Source: Thalassotalea mangrovi (GTDB lineage Bacteria; Pseudomonadota; Gammaproteobacteria; Enterobacterales; Alteromonadaceae). From it: DNA of 64,000 nt. The position numbers and the translations under genes are program-made. The stretch covers positions 124,001-188,000 of the forward strand of contig NZ_SWDB01000003.1 of assembly GCF_005116735.1 (NCBI RefSeq), given 5' to 3'. The first letter of the stretch is position 1, and each line of letters opens with the position of its first letter. Below the pieces are notes generated by a model. That model had not been told where the DNA came from and did no database searches. It saw nothing but the letters and a program-made list of their open reading frames with translations. Of this stretch, positions 35,692-45,262 are shown one piece after another.

Positions 35692-37263
35692 ATGAAATCG
35701 GACTACAAAAGATTGCGACTGATATTGGGAGACCAGTTAAATGCAGGTCATTCCTGGTATCAGCAAAAAGACAGCGACACCCTGTATATCATCGCCGAGT
35801 TGCATCAGGAAACCACTTATGTATGTCACCATGTGCAGAAGGTTTGTGCGTTTTTTGCCGCAATGCAACAATTTTCCTCGGCGTTAACAGAATCTGGCTT
35901 CGATGTCATTCATCTGACCCTGGATGATACCGAAGGTTTTAACGACTTGCCGGAACTCCTCAGGCACTATATCGATAAATATCAAGTCCAGGAGTTTCAC
36001 TATCAACTCGCTGATGAATATCGCCTTCGTCGGCAATTAACCGACTTTGCAAACACCCTGTCGATTGTCACTAAGGCGTACACCAGTGAACACTTCTTTA
36101 TCGATGACGCGCAATTGTCGCAGCACTTTGAATCGGGTAAACGTCACCAAATGGAAGCCTTTTATCGGCGGATGCGGCAGCGTTTTGACATTCTTATGGA
36201 TGGCGATGAACCTGAAGGGGGCGAATGGAATTATGATAAGTACAATCGCAATAAGCTCAAAGCAGATGATTTAAGCAAAGTTCCGGAACCCTGCATGTTT
36301 GCCAACGATGTTAGTGATATTCTCAAGCGATTAGAACGCCACAAGGTAAGGACGATCGGCGACGCATCGCCTGAGCTGCTCTGGCCGATAAACCGGCAAC
36401 AGTCATTAGAGTTGCTAGAGCATTTCTGCCGTTCCTGCCTGCCATATTTCGGTACATTCCAGGATGCGATGACCGATAAACTCGACCCGTTTGGCGAGGA
36501 CAGGCAATGGAGTTTGTTTCACTCTCGCCTGTCGTTTTCCCTGAATAGCAAAATGCTGTCGCCAGATACAGTAATACGCAGGGTCATTGAATATTACCGC
36601 CAACATTCACAACGGATAAGCCTGGCGCAGGTAGAAGGTTTTGTGCGCCAGATCCTTGGCTGGCGTGAGTTTATTCGCGGTGTTTACTGGGCTAACATGC
36701 CGGAATATCGAACCCTCAACGCCCTGCAGGCAAATCGTTCACTACCCGAATGGTTCTGGAGCGGCGATACCAAAATGCGATGCCTGCATCATGCCATTAG
36801 CCAGTCGTTGCAATTTGCTTATGCGCACCATATTCAGCGGTTAATGATCACCGGTAATTTTTGTTTAATTGCCGGCATTGATCATGAACAGGTTGATGAA
36901 TGGTATTTAGGGATTTATGTCGATGCTATCGAATGGGTGGAGTTACCGAATACCCGGGGAATGAGCCAGTTTGCCGATGGCGGCATTGTTGGCTCGAAGG
37001 CTTATGCGGCCAGTGGCAATTATGTCAATAAAATGAGCGATTACTGTGGCGATTGTCATTATCAGGTAAAAGAAACTGAGACTGACAATGCCTGTCCTCT
37101 GAATGCTCTTTACTGGTATTTTATGGATTCCCATATTGATAAGTTCAACAACAATCCCCGCACCCGCATGGTTTATGCAAACTGGCAGAAAAAATCGCCG
37201 GAGCAGCAACAGGCGATCATTGCCCGGGCGCAACAACTGCTGTGCAAAATCGACGATTTATAG
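35692..37263 (+). CDS. FeS-containing bacterial cryptochrome/(6-4) photolyase
   Basis: 523 residues; the ATG abuts the stop of DUF2256. The start LRLILGDQLNAGHSWYQQ is typical of the FeS-BCP/CryPro group (Agrobacterium PhrB type). FAD-domain landmarks include VEGFVRQILGWREFIRGVYW, HHIQRLMITGNFCLIAGI and NTRGMSQFADGGIVGSKAYAASGNY (in pieces). The cluster cysteines are likely CLHH near 363 and CGDCHYQVKETETDNACPLNAL near 450-465. Characterised relatives repair (6-4) photoproducts by light and carry a 4Fe-4S cluster. With the class I enzyme at 5360, both main UV lesions are covered. Confidence 0.93.
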   Translation: MKSDYKRLRLILGDQLNAGHSWYQQKDSDTLYIIAELHQETTYVCHHVQKVCAFFAAMQQFSSALTESGFDVIHLTLDDTEGFNDLPELLRHYIDKYQVQEFHYQLADEYRLRRQLTDFANTLSIVTKAYTSEHFFIDDAQLSQHFESGKRHQMEAFYRRMRQRFDILMDGDEPEGGEWNYDKYNRNKLKADDLSKVPEPCMFANDVSDILKRLERHKVRTIGDASPELLWPINRQQSLELLEHFCRSCLPYFGTFQDAMTDKLDPFGEDRQWSLFHSRLSFSLNSKMLSPDTVIRRVIEYYRQHSQRISLAQVEGFVRQILGWREFIRGVYWANMPEYRTLNALQANRSLPEWFWSGDTKMRCLHHAISQSLQFAYAHHIQRLMITGNFCLIAGIDHEQVDEWYLGIYVDAIEWVELPNTRGMSQFADGGIVGSKAYAASGNYVNKMSDYCGDCHYQVKETETDNACPLNALYWYFMDSHIDKFNNNPRTRMVYANWQKKSPEQQQAIIARAQQLLCKIDDL

Positions 37264-37283
37264 CTTTATTGTAAGATAGGCTT

Positions 37284-38423
37284 TCAGAGATTGCGTTTTA
37301 ACCACCGGCCTTTGCTGATAACACCTTGAACGTCCAGGCTTTCTTTGTCGAGCAGGTTGATATCCGCATCAAAGCTGACTTCGACCCGGCCCTTATTGGC
37401 TAGTTTCAAAATGGTTGCCGGCGAAGAGGTTATGCTGGCCAGAGCGTTTTCTATTGATACCTGATGGTTTTGCACCGCAGATACAAAGGCCCGGTGCAGG
37501 CTAGTAACCCGACCCATTTGCAATTCCACCAGGTTTCCTATGTCATCAAATAGTGGCAATGACGCATTACCGTCACTGCTCATGGTGATCTGGCTGATAT
37601 CAATACCAGATTCCAGTGCCAGCGCCAGTGCTTCCGGCGCATCAATTTCACCTGACGCCAAAATCTGTTCATTGGTGCTGGTAGTGAAATCAATATAGCC
37701 ACCGGCCTGAGCAAACTTTATTCCCGCTACCAATAATGATTGACTACGGTTGATATGGGTTGGATAGAACTGCTGAATGGGGATGTTGGTTTGTTCACTT
37801 ACCTGATGTAATAGGGTCAGTTTATCTTCACCATCACCAACATGAATACTGACGATGCCAGCTTTACCGGACAGCATACCACCAACCCGGGCTTCGGATG
37901 CGAGACGAGCCATCTCTTCGATATTTGGCTGTGAACCGCGATGATCGGCAATGGCCACTTCGCCAACACCAATAATCTCTTCTACCATCATGATGTCTTT
38001 ATCAACGCTACCGGTCAGGGTTTTTGCCGGAAAATGGTAGGAACCGGTGTAACAATAAGCATTGATGCCGCGCTGGTTTAGCTCTTTAGTTTTGCCAACC
38101 AGGGCTTCTAAAGTTTGGGTGATCGAATCCGTACCCAATGCACCAACTAAAGTGGTGACGCCGCCTTCAATGGCGTCATTAACATCCAGCTCGCAGGTAC
38201 GGGTTGTATATCCCCCTTCGCCGCCACCACCGGTGACATGCACAAGGCTATCAACAAATCCCGGTGCCAATATGTGGCCCTGACCATCAATAATCTCTAC
38301 GCCGGGTAGCTGAAAATGCTCGAGATTTTCGGCGATTTTTAAAATTTTATCACCGCCAATCAGGACGTCGCACCGTCCCATATGCTGTGGTGTATAAACA
38401 TCCGCCTGTTTAATTAGTATCAT
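37284..38423 (-). CDS. iadA: Isoaspartyl dipeptidase
   Basis: 379 residues. The ATG at 38423 has AGGAA 5 nt upstream; the frame upstream to 38471 is not needed. Opens MILIKQADVYTPQHMG; the amidohydrolase fold shows ILAPGFVDSLVHVTGGGGEGG with its metal ligands, then AIADHRGSQ, VSIHVGDGEDKL, FYPTHINRS and ITMSSDGNASLP with the catalytic Asp. The first-shell motif reads D-x-LVHV, where many relatives have D-x-HVH: the position of the first His of the HxH pair is occupied by Leu, which deserves attention. IadA cleaves beta-aspartyl dipeptides. In this locus the likely substrate is beta-Asp-Arg from cyanophycin. Confidence 0.9.
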   Translation of the reverse strand: MILIKQADVYTPQHMGRCDVLIGGDKILKIAENLEHFQLPGVEIIDGQGHILAPGFVDSLVHVTGGGGEGGYTTRTCELDVNDAIEGGVTTLVGALGTDSITQTLEALVGKTKELNQRGINAYCYTGSYHFPAKTLTGSVDKDIMMVEEIIGVGEVAIADHRGSQPNIEEMARLASEARVGGMLSGKAGIVSIHVGDGEDKLTLLHQVSEQTNIPIQQFYPTHINRSQSLLVAGIKFAQAGGYIDFTTSTNEQILASGEIDAPEALALALESGIDISQITMSSDGNASLPLFDDIGNLVELQMGRVTSLHRAFVSAVQNHQVSIENALASITSSPATILKLANKGRVEVSFDADINLLDKESLDVQGVISKGRWLKRNL

Positions 38424-38476
38424 TACTATTCCTTTAATCAATGCAGCCTTTATTGATGCATCGATTGGCAATTCAT

Positions 38477-39949
38477 CTATGAGAAATTAATTTGTACGGC
38501 AATGACGATAAAGGCCATCGCAATTGCCATTAATAGTAGTAAAAATCGGTAAATAAATTTCGCCCAAACCAACCATTCGACTCTGGCGACTCCCAAGCAG
38601 CCGATCAATGATGCCGAAGTCGGGATGATCAGGTTGGTCAGGCCATCACCAAGTTGAAAAGCCAGCACTGCTATCTGACGACTTACGCCCACTAAATCAC
38701 TTAATGGTGCCATTAGCGGCATAGTCAGTGCCGCTTGCCCGGAGCCCGAGGCGATAAAGAAATTAAATATCGATTGAAACACGAACATCAACAAGGCCGA
38801 GAAGGTTTCCGATAACTGGCCGATACCCTGTGAGGCATAATATAAAATCGTATTTAACACCGATGGCTGGTCTGCCTGATCACCACCGAGAACAATCACG
38901 ATACCCTTGGCCATGCCGACAATCATTGCAGCTGGCAGGAGATCTTTTGCACCTTGTTGAAAGGCATCGGCAACATCATTCATTGCTAGCCGTTTACCGA
39001 GAATGGCAATAATACCGATGATGACGCCTAAGGTAAAAAACTGACTGGCCAGCTCTGGGATATAGTAACCTCTGGCGATCACGCCATAAATAACCCAGAT
39101 TATACCGGCGCAGAATGCGCTCAGAATAAAACCATCGACTTTATTAAACTGGCTGCTCGATGCTACTTCGTCAGGAGAGGCGTGATATGACTTGTCTATT
39201 GCATAGTTAGCCCCTTGCTCGGGCGCGGCTTTAATTTTTTTTGCGTAGCGAACCGTAAACCAGGTTCCTGCAAGGGTAAACACTACCCACATCAGCATGC
39301 GATATTCCATACCGGATAATAACGGCACTTCGGCGATACCCTGGGCGATGGCAACACTGAATGGATTCATCCAGGAAGCTGCAAAACCAATTTGGGTGGC
39401 GATATAAGTGACCAGGACAGTAGTGATCGAGTCATATCCGAGGGCAAACATTAACGGCAGCAACACGATACAAAAGGCGATAGCTTCTTCCCCCATGCCA
39501 AATACCGCGCCACCCAGGGAAAACAACACAAACAATATTGGTAGAAATGCCTGCTCAAAATTTTTGGTTTTAGCGACCAGGGAAATCACTCCGTTGTTAA
39601 TCGCCCCGGTTTGCATGACGATACCAAAGGCACCGCCAGTAAGGATGATAAACATCATGACGCCAATGGCTGAACCCCATTTAGAGCCAGACACCATGCC
39701 TTCAAAGGCAAAATTGAGAAAGCCAACGTTTCCGCCTTCGGCGAATAGCGGTACTCCAGTATACTCGTTGACTACCCGGTAACTGTCGGCGACTAATTGA
39801 GTCTTGCCGGTAACATCATTTACTTGTGTGGAAAATTGTCCTGCGGGGATCAGGTGGGTTGCAATGGCTGCCAGCAACACCACAAAAAATAAAATAATAA
39901 AAGCGTCGGGCATACGACTTTTCGCCGCGACGGTATTAGTTACAACCAT
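38477..39949 (-). CDS. YfcC-family membrane transporter
   Basis: 490 residues from the ATG at 39949 (AAGAG upstream). About twelve membrane helices are visible, starting with AFIILFFVVLLAAIATHLIPAGQF (in pieces). FGMGEEAIAFCIVLLPLMFALGYDSITT and SGSGQAALTMPLMAPLSDLVGVSRQIAVLAFQLGDGLTNLIIPTS (in pieces) are the two inverted-repeat signatures of the YfcC/AbgT-like fold. E. coli YfcC is annotated as a putative basic amino-acid antiporter. Between iadA and a TonB receptor, the likely task is to bring beta-Asp-Arg or arginine through the inner membrane. It ends 53 bases before the iadA start, in one operon. Confidence 0.88.
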   Translation of the reverse strand: MVVTNTVAAKSRMPDAFIILFFVVLLAAIATHLIPAGQFSTQVNDVTGKTQLVADSYRVVNEYTGVPLFAEGGNVGFLNFAFEGMVSGSKWGSAIGVMMFIILTGGAFGIVMQTGAINNGVISLVAKTKNFEQAFLPILFVLFSLGGAVFGMGEEAIAFCIVLLPLMFALGYDSITTVLVTYIATQIGFAASWMNPFSVAIAQGIAEVPLLSGMEYRMLMWVVFTLAGTWFTVRYAKKIKAAPEQGANYAIDKSYHASPDEVASSSQFNKVDGFILSAFCAGIIWVIYGVIARGYYIPELASQFFTLGVIIGIIAILGKRLAMNDVADAFQQGAKDLLPAAMIVGMAKGIVIVLGGDQADQPSVLNTILYYASQGIGQLSETFSALLMFVFQSIFNFFIASGSGQAALTMPLMAPLSDLVGVSRQIAVLAFQLGDGLTNLIIPTSASLIGCLGVARVEWLVWAKFIYRFLLLLMAIAMAFIVIAVQINFS

Positions 39950-40045
39950 GCTGGTTACTCTTAAAATAAGCTGGATATCGGTGGGTAGTAAATTCCACCC
40001 ACCGAAATGAATCTGGATAGTATGCACTATCCATCAGGTTAAGTG

Positions 40046-43024
40046 TTATTCAAAAAAATACGTGAATGACACCCGATAGGTTGCTCCAAGAGCATTGTGG
40101 TTGATGGAGTCAAAACCACGGCGTGAGCCATAAGCCACAGGTGGCTCCTTATCAAATAGATTGTTAATGCTCAGGTTCAGGTTCATATTGTCAAAATCAT
40201 AACCGATATTGGCTCGAACGGTTGTCCAGGAATCGACATTACGTTGACCGTCAGCATCTACCTTGCCAAGCTCTTCCAATTCGTCGATATTACGACCGCG
40301 CAGGCCATCAATATCATCTGAGTAACTGCCGGTATAGTTTACAGTTAGGCTACCGTAAAAATTATCCATTCCCAAGTATACCTGCGCTGATGCGATATCT
40401 TCAGGATAGCGCCATGTGCCTGATAGTTCTTCAATTTCATCAGAGCCCGGCTTGTTGCGGTCAAACTCAAGATAATGCGTCCAATCCACACTTAAGCCCA
40501 GGGTAACGTTGTCGAAATCAAACTTGTGGTCAAACGCGAAATCAACACCTTTAATCGTCTGAGTACCGGTATTTTCCAACTGGATAATGTGATCTCGATA
40601 AAGAGTTAACTCTTTAAAACGTAGTTCATCTAAACGGCCCTCTGCTGCTAACTCATCATAATCTGGATTCAGAAATCTCTTCCATTCTTCCAGTATTTCA
40701 GTCAGGTTGGCGCCGGCTTCATCGATTCTCAGTCCTGATTCATCGGTTACTAAACATAAATCCGGGTCATAAGAAATGCCCATTTGGTCTTCTGGAACCA
40801 AACCACAGTGACGAAGTGATGCATCGCTAATTGCCGCATCCAATACTGCGGTCATATCAGTATCAATCAGATCATCATGGTCGAACTGCCAGTAATCAAG
40901 CATTACGGTGGTTGACGTCGTAGGGCTGAAGGCAATACCGAAGCTAACGGACTCTGATTCTTCAGCTCGAAGCGCAGCGTTACCTAGCTCAAGTACGTTT
41001 TCAGTACGCTCATCGCCAAACCCTTCACAGTATAAATCGGCAACCGCCTGGTTGGCGCCACAGTCAAAGGTTGCGGTGGTTGTACGTAACTTAACACCCG
41101 CCTGTGTTAATGATGGAGCACGGAAAGACGTTGACCAGGAACCGCGGAAGATTAGCTCATCAATCGGGCTATAGCTAAACGCTACTTTTGGGTTAAAGGT
41201 GCTACCAAAATCATTGTAATCGTCGTAACGACCGGCAAGTTGTATTTCAAAGTCATCGGTTACCGGGATATAAAATTCAGCAAAGGCACCCCACTGAGTT
41301 CTATCCGCTGCTGATAAGCTGGAACCAAAACCGAAAACATCTACCAGATAGCCATTTTCAAGACGTGCGCGAGAATTAAGAGATGGTGTATCGGTTATCT
41401 CTTCACGACGAATTTCCGCGCCAAAGGCGGCGCTAATCACATTGTTGTTAAACTCAAAAAGCTCACCACTAATACGACCATCCCAGGAATAAACGGTACT
41501 TTCACCGTCACGGGTTGGCACTTCCTGAGCCATGGCAAGTAATGCGTCATTGTTGGCATCACCTTCAAGGAATGGGTTGTACATGCCTTGAAGACTGCTT
41601 CCGCCGCAATTTAAGGTATCCGTATCAAAGTTATAATCGGCGATATTGCCATCGGCACATAGTTCACCCGCTAACAACGCATGGTATTTGTAGCGATTGT
41701 AAATACCTGCCACAGCTTCTTGCTCTGATTCAGATTTCGACAGGGTTACTGCGGTTTCCCATTCCCAGTCGCCCCAGTCGCCCTGAAGACCGGTTACTAA
41801 ACGAATGGCGTCGGTTTCAATTTCAACGGTTCTTGGAGTTGAAAAACGCGCATCAAACCTAAAGCCATATAACTCACGTCCGGCAATGGTATCAAAAGGA
41901 TCTATCCAAAGCTGTGACAATAGATCATCAGCAACATCAGTTGGAAATGCATCTAAAGCCGTCTCATCAACCCAAGGGCCTTCTCTATCGTCTACCTGAT
42001 TGATTGGCGCGGGACTGGAAACTGCTACGGATTTTGTTCGGGAGTAAAAGAACTCCGTGTTCCAGTCCACATCGCCGAATGGTTTATTAAAGGTAAATCC
42101 TGCGGAAGCTGACTCTAACTCACTTTGCAGTTGATCATCTTCGTTATGGTAATAGGCACAAATTTCTTCGCCAAATTCAGTTGTGACAAATTCTGTTTTA
42201 CAATTCGGGTTACCGATTTCATCGCCTGAACGTGCTGACCAATAGTAAATATTTGGCGTGTCTTTCGGCAGGTAAGAATAGTTGCTGATCAGTACCGGAT
42301 CACGAGTGTCATCGCGATCAACAGCATTAAAGGCATTACGATCAAAGTAGTCGGCAAAAACAGTCAGGTTAGCGTTGCCAATATCGGTACCATACACGAA
42401 ATTAACGTTATATCGTCCTTCGTCACTCGCAGCAAAACTATTACCGTAATTCAGATTTAATTCCGCACCCTGGTAATCTTTTTTGAGTATGTAATTTATG
42501 ACACCAGCCACAGCATCGGCACCGTATATGGCAGAGGCTCCGCTGGCCAGAACTTCCACGCGCTCAATAGCAGCTAAAGGAATGGAATTGATATCAACAA
42601 AGTTTTCGGTGCCCGCGGCAAACGAGCTGGCAGCAACGCGGCGGCCATTGATTAAGGTGAGCGTAGAACTCGGGCCCAGGCCTCGCAACGACGCAGCTGC
42701 CTGCCCGGCTGGGGTTGAGGTTGATAATGCACCGCTTTCTGACGTAGTAAAGGTACCTGTACCACCTCGGGTCTGGTTCACCTGTAGCATCAAATCTGAC
42801 AGTGAGGACGCACCTGAGCGTTCAATATCTTCGGAAGAAATGACCGTAATCGGTTGCATACCTTCCATATCCACACCGCGAATCTGTGAACCGGTAACGC
42901 TGATGCGTTCGATTTCTTGTTCCGCTTGTTGTTCCGGTTGAACCTGTTCCTGCGCCAGGCCATAAGAGGAAAACGTCATGCCCGCGATTAGGATCGCCAG
43001 GGGCGTTTTACTAAACTTAGTCAT
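40046..43024 (-). CDS. TonB-dependent outer-membrane receptor
   Basis: 992 residues. Signal peptide MTKFSKTPLAILIAGMTFSSYGLA; a TonB box-like IERISVTGSQIRG follows. The plug (residues 50-170) shows GASSLSDLMLQV, SLRGLGPSSTLTLINGRRVA, IPLAAIERVEVLASGASAIYGADAVAGVINYIL (in pieces). The barrel runs to the last residues YRVSFTYFFE with a terminal aromatic. Serine- and glycine-rich plug inserts and size match peptide- or carbohydrate-type receptors more than siderophore ones. AGGTGAT lies upstream of the ATG. It is divergent from the cyanophycinase gene and first in the operon with YfcC and iadA, so it probably imports products of cyanophycin breakdown. Confidence 0.93.
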   Translation of the reverse strand: MTKFSKTPLAILIAGMTFSSYGLAQEQVQPEQQAEQEIERISVTGSQIRGVDMEGMQPITVISSEDIERSGASSLSDLMLQVNQTRGGTGTFTTSESGALSTSTPAGQAAASLRGLGPSSTLTLINGRRVAASSFAAGTENFVDINSIPLAAIERVEVLASGASAIYGADAVAGVINYILKKDYQGAELNLNYGNSFAASDEGRYNVNFVYGTDIGNANLTVFADYFDRNAFNAVDRDDTRDPVLISNYSYLPKDTPNIYYWSARSGDEIGNPNCKTEFVTTEFGEEICAYYHNEDDQLQSELESASAGFTFNKPFGDVDWNTEFFYSRTKSVAVSSPAPINQVDDREGPWVDETALDAFPTDVADDLLSQLWIDPFDTIAGRELYGFRFDARFSTPRTVEIETDAIRLVTGLQGDWGDWEWETAVTLSKSESEQEAVAGIYNRYKYHALLAGELCADGNIADYNFDTDTLNCGGSSLQGMYNPFLEGDANNDALLAMAQEVPTRDGESTVYSWDGRISGELFEFNNNVISAAFGAEIRREEITDTPSLNSRARLENGYLVDVFGFGSSLSAADRTQWGAFAEFYIPVTDDFEIQLAGRYDDYNDFGSTFNPKVAFSYSPIDELIFRGSWSTSFRAPSLTQAGVKLRTTTATFDCGANQAVADLYCEGFGDERTENVLELGNAALRAEESESVSFGIAFSPTTSTTVMLDYWQFDHDDLIDTDMTAVLDAAISDASLRHCGLVPEDQMGISYDPDLCLVTDESGLRIDEAGANLTEILEEWKRFLNPDYDELAAEGRLDELRFKELTLYRDHIIQLENTGTQTIKGVDFAFDHKFDFDNVTLGLSVDWTHYLEFDRNKPGSDEIEELSGTWRYPEDIASAQVYLGMDNFYGSLTVNYTGSYSDDIDGLRGRNIDELEELGKVDADGQRNVDSWTTVRANIGYDFDNMNLNLSINNLFDKEPPVAYGSRRGFDSINHNALGATYRVSFTYFFE

Positions 43025-43444
43025 AGTAGATCACCTTGTAATCCCCGGATTTACAGCGCCAGGTGCAGATAGGCACAAAACGCAGACTCAGGGCGTATTT
43101 ATTGTTTTTGTTAAAAAATTACGGGGTGAGGAGCAACGACTGCAAGCGCAGGGCTACGCCCTCAAAACAGATTGGAGAGTAAGAATTTACTCGTCAAACC
43201 ACTCCGAGAGGTAGTAGTTCTGATAAGAATATGTTGTAAGCGAGAAAGCTTTTTTGTACATATTAAAAAGAATTGAGCTTAAGCTCTGTCCTGATTATTG
43301 TTGTTGGTGCTTATGGCAGTAAGCACGTTTTTTAAAATCACTATTTACAGAAATACCTCGACTGAAAATTTTTGTCAACACCTGTTGGTTGGAAATTGTA
43401 CAAGGGTTTTCAGTAACCTATAGCTAATTAAAAAGGGTTGGATA
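43025..43444. promoter_or_regulatory. Divergent control region between the TonB receptor and cyanophycinase genes
   Basis: 420 bases, AT-rich on the cyanophycinase side. A perfect 12-bp palindrome GAGCTTAAGCTC sits at 43275-43286, near the middle, and GAGTAA/TTACTC flank 43177-43192 as a shorter repeat. Either could be an operator controlling both directions. No convincing sigma-70 pair was fixed and there is no gene here. Confidence 0.45.
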
Positions 43445-45259
43445 ATGTTTTTAAAATTCGTGAAAATACCGCTATGTTGCGTGACTTTGTTGTTATTGTC
43501 TGGTTTTTCCTATGCATCCGAGCAGCGCCTGTATCTGGTCGGTGGGGGGATAAAAACCTGCTCTTCTATGTCCCCCGGGCAATGTCTTAATGAGGACGAA
43601 ATTAATTCATCTGTAAACGCCACAGCGATCCCGGCCAAGACCGAATCCCTCTACCAGTTAACGCCGCAAAATATTCAGACCTTTGCAAGTCATTGGCCAG
43701 CAGATGAACTCCCGGAATTTAGGAAACTGACACTAAAGTTGCTAAATAAAGCGGTTCAACGTAAAGCGAAATTATTAAACAAGAAACAATTGCTTGAGTT
43801 GGTGGGTAAAAAAGATAAAAAAAGCGTTATCAGACAGTTGCCGGACAGGCAATATTTTATGATGCTTGATGCCCTGGAGGTACCACGTTTTAAAAACGGT
43901 AAACGTTTAAAAGAATCCGTCTACCTTGAGCAGACTAAGAGTCCGTTTTCTAAAGAGATCTATCAGACCTTTGTGAAATCTGCCGAACTTAAACGAGCCG
44001 CTAAATCTGCCAGCACAGCGCTGGATTTTCAACACGAGAACGGGCAGCAGACTCCTGCATCCAGACCTAAAGTCCTTATTGTTACCGCTTCTGCTCGTGA
44101 CACCTTTGAAGCGGTTGATTTCTATCTACAGGTGTTTTCGCAGGCGGGAGCCGATTCTGAGTGGCTACCCATCGATGCGGCGGTAAACAGCGCCTGGCAA
44201 ACCGACGCAGAGCTTAGCAAAGCCTGTGAAAATCTCGAGAAACATCGGGCCGAAATTCATGGTGCCATCAAACGCAGAATCATATATCCAGACTTAGTGA
44301 AGCAGCAACGCCTCAGCTGTGAATATCCGGAGCGGTTAGTGGCGAAAATTCAGCAGGCAGATGGTATTTTCTTTAACGGTGGTGATCAGTCCTTTACTGT
44401 CGCCAGTTTTAAGCAAAAAGACAATAGTGACAATCCTGTACTAGCGGCCATTCGTCAACAACTCGAGGCAAATCAATTAATTGTTGGCGGCACCAGTGCT
44501 GGTACGGCGGTTATGGCGGGTAATGCAGCTGCGCCTCATCAGATACCCATGATCACCAATGGCAGAAGTGAAGTATCGATGTTTCGCAACGCTCAGGCGG
44601 ATGTATTACCGGATGCGGGTTGCCAGAAAGCGAGCGCCTGCGATGACGTATTAAATGATGATCTCACCTACCGAAGCCGAGGAGGCTTAGGGCTATTTCC
44701 CTATGGGATCACCGATACGCACTTTTCTGAACGTGGCCGAGAAGGGCGATTGGTTAATTTAGTTCGGCAAACGGATGCAGCACTGGGGGTTGGTGTTGAT
44801 GAAGCTACAGCCCTGGTGGTTGCCTGGCAACAGGCAGACCATCCGCAATTCTCCATTGTCGGTCAGGGCGGTGTGTATGTCGTAGAAGAGAACGGAGACA
44901 AAATATCAACCCATTATTTGACTCGCGACGATGAATTTATCCTGAAAAAGGAACGATTGGCCGTAAATCTGGCTGACTGGAAACGGACGGTTGCAAAACA
45001 ACAAGGCGATACGAGCTTATCCATTCCAGCAGGGAATATATTCAACCATGATCAGTTTCAGCAGACCTTAAACCGATTCTGTGAATCGGGGGGAACAGTA
45101 TTACGGGTTCAAGCGGCCTGGCAGGATAATACGCGAGATATCCAGTTAACGACATCGACAACCAGTCAGTTTGCCGCCGGAACTACAAACCTTAACGCCG
45201 TCAAAAAAGACTATTGTTCATACACGAATCTATTCTGGCAGGATGGTGAAGAAAATTAA
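43445..45259 (+). CDS. Secreted cyanophycinase (peptidase family S51) with a helical insertion
   Basis: 604 residues. Signal peptide MFLKFVKIPLCCVTLLLLSGFSYA. The S51 fold starts with LYLVGGG near residue 29, but is then interrupted by roughly 170 residues rich in Lys and Leu (about 45-210) before it resumes at PKVLIVTASARDTFEAVDFYLQVF. The nucleophile is Ser351 in IVGGTSAGTAVM; FFNGGDQSF and the downstream RGGLGLFPYGITDTHFSERGREGRL (in pieces) and GVGVDEATALVV complete the active-site region. Cyanophycinases cut the Asp-Arg polymer to beta-Asp-Arg dipeptides. Export points to use of polymer from other cells. It is monocistronic and divergent from the receptor operon. Confidence 0.9.
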   Translation: MFLKFVKIPLCCVTLLLLSGFSYASEQRLYLVGGGIKTCSSMSPGQCLNEDEINSSVNATAIPAKTESLYQLTPQNIQTFASHWPADELPEFRKLTLKLLNKAVQRKAKLLNKKQLLELVGKKDKKSVIRQLPDRQYFMMLDALEVPRFKNGKRLKESVYLEQTKSPFSKEIYQTFVKSAELKRAAKSASTALDFQHENGQQTPASRPKVLIVTASARDTFEAVDFYLQVFSQAGADSEWLPIDAAVNSAWQTDAELSKACENLEKHRAEIHGAIKRRIIYPDLVKQQRLSCEYPERLVAKIQQADGIFFNGGDQSFTVASFKQKDNSDNPVLAAIRQQLEANQLIVGGTSAGTAVMAGNAAAPHQIPMITNGRSEVSMFRNAQADVLPDAGCQKASACDDVLNDDLTYRSRGGLGLFPYGITDTHFSERGREGRLVNLVRQTDAALGVGVDEATALVVAWQQADHPQFSIVGQGGVYVVEENGDKISTHYLTRDDEFILKKERLAVNLADWKRTVAKQQGDTSLSIPAGNIFNHDQFQQTLNRFCESGGTVLRVQAAWQDNTRDIQLTTSTTSQFAAGTTNLNAVKKDYCSYTNLFWQDGEEN

Positions 45260-45262
45260 CTC

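Noticed and set aside
36943-37236. 97-residue minus-strand frame within the FeS photolyase gene
   Set aside because: Antisense shadow; the FeS-cysteine region on the plus strand is clearly coding.
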